The position numbers were made by a program, and so were the translations under genes. Under the pieces are notes generated by a model that was not told the DNA's origin, did not search any database, and saw nothing but the letters and a program-made list of their open reading frames with translations. Below, piece after piece: positions 30,344-37,051 of a stretch of 37,051 nt of DNA. Source of the DNA: Bacteroidota bacterium (lineage in GTDB: Bacteria > Bacteroidota > Bacteroidia > Bacteroidales > VadinHA17). The stretch covers positions 1 through 37,051 of the forward strand of contig DQWH01000159.1 in assembly GCA_011042635.1 (NCBI GenBank). Direction: 5' to 3'. The stretch's first letter is position 1. The number at the start of each line of letters is the position of its first letter.

Positions 30344-31126
30344 ATGCTGTCGAAAAACAAACAAAAACTGATCCGTTCGCTGCAACAGAAAAAATACCGC
30401 GACCGGCACGGACTGTTTCTGGCCGAAGGGTGCAAAATTGTGGAAGAACTGCTGCAGGAAGGAGCCGAAGCCTATATTCTGGCAGGTACCGAAAAATGGA
30501 TCAGGGAACACAGCCTTCTTCTGAACAACCTGAAAGTAACACCCGACCTGCTCGGTGAAAAAGAAATGAAATCGGTCAGCCTGATGAGCACCCCCCAGGA
30601 AGTGCTGGCCGTGTTTCGAAAGCCTGTTTACTCACCCGCCCGGGAAAACGTGGAACAGTCCATTTCGCTGGCGCTTGACAACATTCAGGATCCCGGGAAC
30701 CTGGGAACCATCATCCGTATGGCCGAGTGGTTCGGCATACACGACATTTTCTGTTCGCCCGGCACGGCAGATGCGTTCAATCCCAAAGTGGTGCAGGCCA
30801 CCATGGGATCCCTGTTCCGCGTGAAGGTACATTACATACCCCTGGAAGAAGTACTGGAACGTTTTCCTCCACCCGGGCCTCCGCATGTTTACGGCACCTT
30901 CCCCGACGGCGATTGTTTGTATGATACCCCTCTTGACTATCGCGGGATCATTGTCCTGGGTAATGAGGGGTCAGGGATTTCTCCGGCATTGCTTCCCCGC
31001 ATTCACAGGAAGATCAGTATTCCTTCCCACCCGGGATCCGGGCTCGATTCGCTTAATGTGGCCGTATCCGCAGCCGTGGTCTGTGCCGAGTTCAGAAGAA
31101 GGCAGAGAAAGGTTAACCGCGGCTGA
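30344..31126 (+). CDS. TrmH/SpoU-family RNA 2'-O-methyltransferase
   Basis: This 260-residue SPOUT methyltransferase transfers a methyl group from S-adenosylmethionine to a ribose 2'-OH in rRNA or tRNA. An N-terminal substrate-binding domain (about 1-95, L30e-like; MLSKNKQKLIRSLQQKKYRD) precedes the knotted catalytic domain. The three SpoU motifs are present: NIQDPGNLGTIIRMAEWFGI, VQATMGSLFRV and IVLGNEGSGISP with LDSLNVAVSAAVV. I chose ATG 30344, because the open frame from 30227 runs back across the tamL start and is atypical. The target nucleotide is unknown; the domain layout resembles RlmB/TsnR-like rRNA enzymes. Its last 14 bp overlap the end of the convergent FAD gene. Confidence 0.93.
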   Translation: MLSKNKQKLIRSLQQKKYRDRHGLFLAEGCKIVEELLQEGAEAYILAGTEKWIREHSLLLNNLKVTPDLLGEKEMKSVSLMSTPQEVLAVFRKPVYSPARENVEQSISLALDNIQDPGNLGTIIRMAEWFGIHDIFCSPGTADAFNPKVVQATMGSLFRVKVHYIPLEEVLERFPPPGPPHVYGTFPDGDCLYDTPLDYRGIIVLGNEGSGISPALLPRIHRKISIPSHPGSGLDSLNVAVSAAVVCAEFRRRQRKVNRG

Positions 31127-32672
31127 GCCAGGCATGAACCTTATCGGCCATATTTTGCCCGTCGATGGCCGATGAAAGGATCCCGCCGGCATATCCGGCA
31201 CCCTCTCCGCAGGGGAACAATCCCTCACACGACACCGAACTATGGTTCCCGGCATCTCTGACCACCCTGACCGGACTGGAAGTGCGTGATTCCACTCCCA
31301 CCAGTACCGCTTCGCTTGTAATAAATCCCCTCATCTTTTCATCAAAAAGCCGGAATCCCTGTTTCAGCCGTTCACATATAAATGGCGGCAGCCATTCATG
31401 CAAGGGGGAAGGCTGCAGGCCGGGAAAATAGGAACACGACGGAAGGGAAACGGATCGTTTGTTTTCCAGAAAATCGGTCAGCCTCTGTGCCGGGGCCTGC
31501 TGGGTTTTTCCCCCTTCGAACCAGGCCTGTTTTTCCAGGTTTTCCTGGAATTTCATTCCTGCCAGCACCCCGTGCCGGGAAACGGCAGGGATGTCCTCTT
31601 CCGTTATTTCGGTAACTATTCCGGCATTGGCGTAGGGTGAATTCCGGCGCCAGGGCGACATGCCGTTCACCACCACTTCTCCCGGGGAAGTAGCCGAGGG
31701 AACGATAAAACCACCGGGGCACATGCAGAAGGAATATACTCCACGTTTTCCAGCCCGGGCCGCCAGGCGGTAAGTAGCTGCAGGCACCCCCGGAATATTC
31801 TTAAACCCGTGATACTGAATACGGTCGATCAGTTCCTGGGGATGTTCCACCCGCACCCCTATGGCAAAACCCTTCATTTCCAGCCTGACCCCCTCACGGG
31901 CCAGCAGTTCGTATACATCCCTGGCCGAATGAACGGTGGCAAGCACCAGGCAATGCGCATTTATCCTGCCTCCCGGTTCGGTAGTAAAACCAGAAAACCG
32001 GCCTGCCATACTCAGCAAACCCGTAAGCCGGGTCTGGTAATGAAATTCTCCTCCATGTTCCAGAATGGTGTTCCTGATCTTTTTGATCACCCCGGGAAGC
32101 CGGTCGGTACCAATATGCGGATTCGAGTCGTAGAGGATTTCCGGGGGCGCTCCGTGCCACACCAGGGTTTGCAGTATTTTGCCGATATCACCCCGTTTTT
32201 TCGAACGGGTATACAGTTTCCCGTCTGAAAAAGTACCTGCCCCCCCTTCTCCGAAACAATAATTCGAATCGGGATCCACTCGGTGTTCCCTTGAAATGGC
32301 TGCCACATCGCGTTTCCGCAAACCCACTTCCCTGCCTCTTTCCAGCAATACCGGCTTTCGGCCCAGTTCCAGCAGCCGCAGGGCACAGAATAAACCGGCG
32401 GGTCCCGTACCAACAATATAAACCGGTTCGGCACGATTCACACAGCGATAGCCGGGATGGAAAGGTTCCGGCCGTTCTTCGCCGGAAGCGAACACCCTCA
32501 GCCGGTAATGCCAGCGAACGGTCCCCCGGCGCGCATCCAGCGATTTTTGCGCAATCTGAACAAAGGCACCGCTTTCCGGAAAAAGTTTGCCCCTGCGCCG
32601 CAGTGCACGGAGGATGGCTTCCTTTTCATCTCCTCCGGCAGGCGGGAGGGTAAGGTTGAATTCACGGGGCAT
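31113..32672 (-). CDS. Uncharacterised FAD-dependent dehydrogenase (COG2509 type)
   Basis: The product has 519 residues. A small N-terminal domain (about 1-80, MPREFNLTLPPAGGDEKEAI) precedes an FAD-binding fold with VYIVGTGPAGLFCALRLLEL (84-103), the DSNYCFGEGGAGTFSDGKLY stretch, and a C-terminal FAD contact (CGEGAGYAGGILSSAIDGQN). This arrangement is typical of a widespread family of NAD(P)/FAD-dependent dehydrogenases with no established substrate. It lies 14 bp downstream of porT in the same direction. Its 3' end overlaps the convergent methyltransferase by 14 bp. Confidence 0.9.
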   Translation of the reverse strand: MPREFNLTLPPAGGDEKEAILRALRRRGKLFPESGAFVQIAQKSLDARRGTVRWHYRLRVFASGEERPEPFHPGYRCVNRAEPVYIVGTGPAGLFCALRLLELGRKPVLLERGREVGLRKRDVAAISREHRVDPDSNYCFGEGGAGTFSDGKLYTRSKKRGDIGKILQTLVWHGAPPEILYDSNPHIGTDRLPGVIKKIRNTILEHGGEFHYQTRLTGLLSMAGRFSGFTTEPGGRINAHCLVLATVHSARDVYELLAREGVRLEMKGFAIGVRVEHPQELIDRIQYHGFKNIPGVPAATYRLAARAGKRGVYSFCMCPGGFIVPSATSPGEVVVNGMSPWRRNSPYANAGIVTEITEEDIPAVSRHGVLAGMKFQENLEKQAWFEGGKTQQAPAQRLTDFLENKRSVSLPSCSYFPGLQPSPLHEWLPPFICERLKQGFRLFDEKMRGFITSEAVLVGVESRTSSPVRVVRDAGNHSSVSCEGLFPCGEGAGYAGGILSSAIDGQNMADKVHAWLSRG

Positions 32673-32686
32673 AAGGACAAGAACGG

Positions 32687-33400
32687 TTATTCAAAATGAA
32701 AAGAAAGGATCAGGATATTCGACCTGAGACGGCCGACAGCATTGACATATTCAGGATGTGTGGCATTGGGTTCATCCATCAGGATGTCACGCGTACCGGT
32801 AGCCAGCTTCAATTCCGTGGAAAACTTGAAATACCTCAGATAAAAGTCTATTCCGAAACCAATTTCATAATAGATGTCAGAGCGTTTCAGCCTCAGGTAC
32901 AGGTCCTCCGCGTCATCATATTCCTTTCTGGCAGCCAGGTCAATCCGGTAATTCAGCCCTCCCAGCAGGTAGGGTCTGTAATTGTTGATCCGGGTAGACT
33001 TGTATTTCACCACCAGGGGAAATTCCAGGTAGGATGATTCCAGTTTCTGGACGGTTCCCACCTTCTTCCTGTCGGAATAGTACACCAGGTTTCGCTGTCC
33101 GAAACCGATCCCCGGCAGGAAGCGCAGGTCGAAATACTCATTCATTCTCAGGTTGGAAACAATATTGATATTGAATCCGGGTTTCAGTCGGTTTACATCG
33201 GCAAAAAGGGCGGTATCGAGGTAAGCCGATTCGGAGATCACCGCCCCGAAATCCATGGTATTCAGGCCCACCGTAAATCCGAAATGGAGCGGTTTCTTAT
33301 CGTAGGCCGGATCATTTTTTACCCGGGAACGCTGGCCCGCAGTATCACACAGGAAAAAGACCAATGCTGTCCAGAAGATGATATGGAATTTCGTTTTCAA
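32687..33400 (-). CDS. porT: PorT-like outer-membrane beta-barrel protein (type IX secretion)
   Basis: The product has 237 residues. A signal peptide (about 1-22, cleavage near AGQ) is followed by an eight-strand-type outer-membrane barrel with many aromatic-alternating strands, ending LILSFHFE. Length and sequence features (for example VSNLRMNEYFDLRFLPGIGF, then LEFPLVVKYKS) fit PorT, a component of the type IX secretion system first described in Porphyromonas gingivalis. A related PorT-family barrel of other function cannot be excluded, since other T9SS genes are outside this window. It is 89 bp downstream of purL and 14 bp upstream of the FAD dehydrogenase. Confidence 0.78.
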   Translation of the reverse strand: MKTKFHIIFWTALVFFLCDTAGQRSRVKNDPAYDKKPLHFGFTVGLNTMDFGAVISESAYLDTALFADVNRLKPGFNINIVSNLRMNEYFDLRFLPGIGFGQRNLVYYSDRKKVGTVQKLESSYLEFPLVVKYKSTRINNYRPYLLGGLNYRIDLAARKEYDDAEDLYLRLKRSDIYYEIGFGIDFYLRYFKFSTELKLATGTRDILMDEPNATHPEYVNAVGRLRSNILILSFHFE

Positions 33401-33489
33401 GTTCCCGGTCTACCCTCGTAAACAAATAACTGTTTTCATACGGTATTATTATCCTTTCAGGGAAAAAGGCAATGAAACGGCCGGGAATG

Positions 33490-35727
33490 TCAGGATACAG
33501 GGTCTTCCAGGTATTTTTCCAGGGTGGTATCGTAGTATTTTTTCAAATCGCACACAAATCCGAAGGAGATATCGTCCACCCGTATTTCGCCTTTGGTAAC
33601 ATGACCCAGGGCCGAGAACGGAAAATCCTCCTTCAGCATAAAATCGATGAATTCGGTCTCGCGGGTGGGAGCCACGGAAACCACCACCCGGCTCTGAGCC
33701 TCTCCAAACAGAAAAGCGTCTTTTCTGATTTCCGCATCGGTAGTAATGTCAAAGCCCAGGCCACGCAACATGCCGCATTCCAGCAGGGCGATAAACAGTC
33801 CACCTTCCGAAATGTCGTGTGCAGACATCACCAGGCTGTAGGCAATGAGTTTTTTAACCACCTGCTGCATCCTGTGCTCAAAATCGAGGTTAAAATGCGG
33901 AGGGGGCGACTGGGTTACTTTGTGCCAGGAAAGCAGGTATTCAGAGCTGGAGATATCGTTTTGCGATTTCCCCAGAAGAAAGATCATGTGGCCTTTGCTT
34001 TTAAAGGCCATGGTCATTTGATTGTTCTTCTCCCTGAGCAGACCCAGCATACCGATGGTGGGGGTGGGATGAACCGGTACTTCCTTCCCGTCGATAACCG
34101 ACTGGTTGTAAAAACTCACATTCCCTCCCGTAACGGGGGTTTCGAACTTTTTACAGGCTTTTCCCATGCCTTTCACTGCCTGCACAAACTGCCAGTAAAC
34201 CTCGGGATTGTATGGATTCCCGAAATTCAGGCAATTGGTAATGGCCATGGGTTCCCCACCCGAACACACAATATTCCTGGCTGCTTCGGCCACGGCAATC
34301 TGGGCTCCGATGTAGGGATCCGCATGTACATACCTTGCGTTGCAATCGACCGTGAGCGCCAGGGCCGTATGGGTTCCCTTGATATCGACCAGCCCTGCAT
34401 CACATGGAAAATTGGTGGACAGATTATTGGTCCGTACCATAGTATCGTACTGGTGGTATACCCACTGTTTGGAAGCAATATTGGGGTTCCTGACCAGGGC
34501 ATAGGCCACTTCTTTCAGGTCGTCCGGTTCAGGTACGGTGTCAATGGAGAACTTGCGGTATTCTTTTATATAGGCAGGTTCCCGGGTTTCACGCTCATAT
34601 ACGGGAGCTCCTCCACCCAGTACCAGCGATGAAGCCGGGACATCGGCCACCGGCTTTCCATGCCAGGAAAAAATCAACCTGTCTTCGGGAATAACTTCCC
34701 CAATGATCTCACAACTCAGGTCCCATTTGTCGAAAATGGCTTCCACCTCCTTTTCCCTGCCCTTTTTCACCACCACCAGCATCCTTTCCTGTGATTCCGA
34801 CAACAGGATTTCAAACGGTTCCATATCTTCCTGCCTGAGAGGGATCCGGTCCAGATCAATCCGCATACCGCACTTTCCGCGGGCCGACATTTCAGAGGTA
34901 GAACAGATGATCCCGGCGGCTCCCATGTCCTGCATCCCCACCACGGCACCGGTGCGGTTCAGGTCAAGAGTAGCCTCGAGCAGAAGTTTCTCCTGGAACG
35001 GATCACCCACCTGCACGGAAGGAAGATCTTCTGCCGAATTTTCGGTTATATCGGCCGAGGCGAAAGTAGCCCCGTGGATACCGTCCTTTCCTGTAAGCGA
35101 TCCCACAATGTACACGGGGTTGCCTTTCCCCCGGGCCGTAGCCGAGATCATTTCCCCCTTTTTGAGGATCCCCACCGACATAGCATTGACCAGGATATTG
35201 GTGCGGTAACAGGGGTCGAAATACACTTCCCCACCCACCACGGGCACACCAAAAGAATTCCCGTAATCGCCGATGCCCTGCACCACCCCGCGCATCAGCC
35301 ACTGGGTACGGTCGAGATGGATCTCCCCGAACCGCAAGGAATTCAACTGCGCAATGGGCCGGGCACCCATGGTAAATATATCGCGATTGATGCCTCCCAC
35401 GCCGGTAGCAGCCCCCTGATAGGGCTCAATGGCACAGGGGTGATTGTGCGATTCTATTTTAAAGGCACAGGCCAGATCATTCCCTATATCCACCAGCCCG
35501 GCGTTCTCCTCACCCGCTTCTGCCAGGAGATGCTTTCCCTTGCGAGGCAGTGTTTTCAGCCATTTGATCGAATTCTTGTAAGAAGCATGCTCCGACCACA
35601 TGACCGAATAGATACTCAGTTCGGTAAAATTCGGTGTACGGCCCAGGATTTCCCTGATCCGCTGATATTCCTCCCGGTTGATTCCCAGTTCGCCGGCGGT
35701 TTGTTCATTCACTTTTTGAGCAGGCAT
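33490..35727 (-). CDS. purL: Phosphoribosylformylglycinamidine synthase subunit PurL (small form)
   Basis: PurL (745 residues) makes FGAM from FGAR, ATP and ammonia in purine synthesis. The length fits the stand-alone subunit that needs separate PurQ and PurS, rather than the large fused enzyme. Motifs are [20 protein letters not shown] (active site) and [17 protein letters not shown], and both AIR-synthase-like halves are complete. A TTG at 35754 could add nine residues but lies inside the -7 box, so I chose ATG 35727 (MPAQKVNEQ), which leaves a leader of about 19 nt. No purine riboswitch fold was recognised in front of it. Confidence 0.96.
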   Translation of the reverse strand: MPAQKVNEQTAGELGINREEYQRIREILGRTPNFTELSIYSVMWSEHASYKNSIKWLKTLPRKGKHLLAEAGEENAGLVDIGNDLACAFKIESHNHPCAIEPYQGAATGVGGINRDIFTMGARPIAQLNSLRFGEIHLDRTQWLMRGVVQGIGDYGNSFGVPVVGGEVYFDPCYRTNILVNAMSVGILKKGEMISATARGKGNPVYIVGSLTGKDGIHGATFASADITENSAEDLPSVQVGDPFQEKLLLEATLDLNRTGAVVGMQDMGAAGIICSTSEMSARGKCGMRIDLDRIPLRQEDMEPFEILLSESQERMLVVVKKGREKEVEAIFDKWDLSCEIIGEVIPEDRLIFSWHGKPVADVPASSLVLGGGAPVYERETREPAYIKEYRKFSIDTVPEPDDLKEVAYALVRNPNIASKQWVYHQYDTMVRTNNLSTNFPCDAGLVDIKGTHTALALTVDCNARYVHADPYIGAQIAVAEAARNIVCSGGEPMAITNCLNFGNPYNPEVYWQFVQAVKGMGKACKKFETPVTGGNVSFYNQSVIDGKEVPVHPTPTIGMLGLLREKNNQMTMAFKSKGHMIFLLGKSQNDISSSEYLLSWHKVTQSPPPHFNLDFEHRMQQVVKKLIAYSLVMSAHDISEGGLFIALLECGMLRGLGFDITTDAEIRKDAFLFGEAQSRVVVSVAPTRETEFIDFMLKEDFPFSALGHVTKGEIRVDDISFGFVCDLKKYYDTTLEKYLEDPVS

Positions 35728-35751
35728 ATGTAAGGCTTTAGTATACCGAAG

Positions 35752-35759
35752 CAAATATA
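35752..35759 (-). promoter_or_regulatory. Candidate -7 box of purL
   Basis: The minus strand reads TATATTTG, a perfect TAnnTTTG, placing RNA start near 35746 and supporting the ATG at 35727. No exact TTTG is seen 19 bp upstream. The rest of the divergent gap to 35896 contains TATTTTTA (35864-35871), a one-mismatch -7 box for the plus-strand dehydrogenase, and nothing else recognised. Confidence 0.6.
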
Positions 35760-35896
35760 ATCAACAATATGCTGAATCGGAGAAACCTGCCTGGAAATTT
35801 CCCCCGGATATTCCAGGGAAGCCTTTTGGGTACAGGCCTTACGGAGAAGTCCTTTTTTTTCTCTATTTTTATCCGTTCGGAATAAAAACAGCGACC

Positions 35897-36667
35897 ATGA
35901 ACAAAGGAAAAGAAACGGTATGGATCACCGGAGCCTCCGCCGGAATTGGGATGGAAACCGCCCTCCTTCTGGCAGAAACCGGATACCAGCTCATTCTTTC
36001 TTCCAGAAGAAAAAAACAGCTGGAAGACCTTTCGGAAAAAATACTTCGCCGATACGGGACGTCGGTGCAGGTAGTTCCTCTCGATGTTACGGAAAGGAAA
36101 GAAGTGGAAAAGGCGGTCAGGGGCCTTCCGGAAGACTGGGCTCAGGTAGATATCCTGATAAACAATGCCGGCCTGGCAGCAGGTCTTGATCATCTTCAGG
36201 AAGGAGATATAAACGACTGGGAACGGATGATCGACACCAACATCAAAGGCCTGCTGTACATGACCCGCAGCCTGCTTCCCGGAATGGCGGAACGGGGGCG
36301 TGGACATGTGGTCAACCTGGGTTCCATTGCCGGAAAGGAAGTTTACGAACGCGGCAATGTGTACTGTGCCACCAAGCATGCGGTAGATGCGCTTTCAAGG
36401 GCCATGCGTATCGATCTGCTTGGCCGAGGGATCAGGGTGACCAACATTGCTCCCGGACTGGTGGAAACGGAATTCTCCCTGGTACGGTTCAAGGGCGATA
36501 CCCGAAAAGCAAAGGATCCTTACCGGGGCATGACTCCCCTGGGTGGAAGAGATGTAGCGGAAGCCATCCTGTTTGCCATTACCCGTCCGCCCCATGTGTG
36601 CATTAACGACCTGGTCATCACACCCACCGCACAGGCCAATTCATTCTATGTGAAAAGAAATTCCTGA
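35897..36667 (+). CDS. Short-chain dehydrogenase/reductase, YdfG-like
   Basis: This 256-residue classical SDR has all family motifs: TGASAGIG (11-18) for NADP(H), NNAG (89-92), Ser143 in NLGSIAG, and Tyr156/Lys160 in YCATK. The segment GNVYCATKHAVDALSRAMRI, and the C-terminal EFSLVRFKGD stretch, resemble Escherichia coli YdfG, which oxidises 3-hydroxy acids such as L-allo-threonine and serine with NADP+. The basic residues after the second strand (SSRRKKQ) suit NADP preference. The actual substrate is inferred by similarity only. It converges on the nitroreductase gene with a 10-bp gap. Confidence 0.92.
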   Translation: MNKGKETVWITGASAGIGMETALLLAETGYQLILSSRRKKQLEDLSEKILRRYGTSVQVVPLDVTERKEVEKAVRGLPEDWAQVDILINNAGLAAGLDHLQEGDINDWERMIDTNIKGLLYMTRSLLPGMAERGRGHVVNLGSIAGKEVYERGNVYCATKHAVDALSRAMRIDLLGRGIRVTNIAPGLVETEFSLVRFKGDTRKAKDPYRGMTPLGGRDVAEAILFAITRPPHVCINDLVITPTAQANSFYVKRNS

Positions 36668-36677
36668 AAACCTTTTC

Positions 36678-37051
36678 TCAGGGGAGGAATCCCTGTTTCC
36701 TGAGCAGTTCAAGGAGTTTACCGGAAAAGAATTCATTGTCTTTCCTGGTGTAACGCAGGTCGGTAAAGATCTGGGCCAGGGTAGGTTTATTGTTGATTTC
36801 CAGCAGCTTCCTGGTAGCATCGAGAGATTCCTTTTCGCGGTAAAGCCGGTCAATCCGCTGCGGGTCATAATCTTCGTATTTTTCCCTGTGCACCACTGCC
36901 TCCAGAGGCAATCGGTCGGTCAGCCCGGGATTCTCTGCCGGATACCCCATGACAATAGCGGCTACCGGAATAACACCATCAGGCAGGTCCAGAATCCCGA
37001 TGAGCCGGTCGGCATTATAAACGGCGGTTCCCAGGTAACATATTCCAAGGC
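36678..37051 (-). CDS. Nitroreductase family protein (partial, N-terminus beyond window)
   Basis: The C-terminal 123 residues or so of an FMN-dependent NAD(P)H nitroreductase are present; the frame is open to the window edge. My translation from the edge reads LGICYLGTAVYNADRLIGIL, then LPDGVIPVAAIVMGYPAE, the usual nitroreductase core strand with the MGYP turn. A lysine/arginine-rich helical tail follows, ending RKQGFLP. Members reduce nitro compounds, quinones or flavins; no specific substrate can be assigned to a fragment. The opposing SDR gene ends 10 bp away, and a 5-bp inverted repeat (CCTGA/TCAGG) spans the gap without a clear T-run. Confidence 0.88.
   Translation of the reverse strand, partial: LGICYLGTAVYNADRLIGILDLPDGVIPVAAIVMGYPAENPGLTDRLPLEAVVHREKYEDYDPQRIDRLYREKESLDATRKLLEINNKPTLAQIFTDLRYTRKDNEFFSGKLLELLRKQGFLP

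Noticed and set aside
33472-34632. 386-codon plus-strand frame opposite purL
   Set aside because: Codon shadow of purL; low-complexity His/Gly-rich translation without family features.

Overview
This 37-kb window is a chromosomal housekeeping segment from a member of the Bacteroidota, most likely a Bacteroidales/Marinilabiliales-type anaerobe. The evidence is the gene order tRNA-Thr/Tyr/Gly/Thr-tuf-tRNA-Trp-secE-nusG-rplKAJL-rpoBC-DUF3467, a PorT-like type IX secretion protein, a lipoprotein of the TamL type, KdsC/DUF2520/UbiA neighbours, exact matches to the Bacteroidota promoter (TTTG-N19-TAnnTTTG), and start codons mostly preceded by A-rich leaders rather than Shine-Dalgarno sequences. Species cannot be determined from the sequence alone.

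Layout. (1) 1-8,442, minus strand: a probable long transcription unit. It begins with an electron-transfer module (etfB, etfA, a membrane Fe-S/cytochrome-like subunit, a CCG-domain subunit and an acyl-CoA dehydrogenase), which should pass electrons from acyl-CoA oxidation through ETF to membrane quinone. A small lipoprotein, a DUF2520 Rossmann protein, a KdsC-like phosphatase and a UbiA prenyltransferase (cut by the window edge) follow. (2) 8,504-22,137, minus strand: the transcription/translation superoperon, starting at a clear promoter before tRNA-Thr(UGU) and ending at a strong terminator after a DUF3467 gene. An attenuator-like hairpin separates rplL from rpoB, and rpoB carries a one-base frameshift that is probably a sequencing or assembly error. 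(3) 22,165-23,699, minus: rpsU-xerC-hpf under its own promoter. (4) 23,847-26,198, minus: a helix-hairpin-helix protein and a sodium:neurotransmitter-symporter-family transporter. (5) 26,458-27,894, plus: pyruvate kinase. (6) 27,899-32,672: a TamL-like outer-membrane lipoprotein diverging from an rRNA/tRNA 2'-O-methyltransferase, whose end overlaps a convergent FAD-dependent dehydrogenase. (7) 32,687-35,759, minus: porT and purL. (8) 35,897-37,051: a YdfG-like short-chain dehydrogenase (plus) converging on a nitroreductase cut by the window edge.

I found no CRISPR array, prophage, transposase gene, toxin-antitoxin pair or defence island. The items most worth a second look are: a 170-bp structured element with perfect 20-bp inverted ends between two tRNA genes; a two-subunit ETF:quinone oxidoreductase-like complex whose first CCG domain has lost its cysteine ligands; the rpoB frameshift; and a TamL promoter that overlaps the annotated start codon. 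No convincing new multi-gene system is present.
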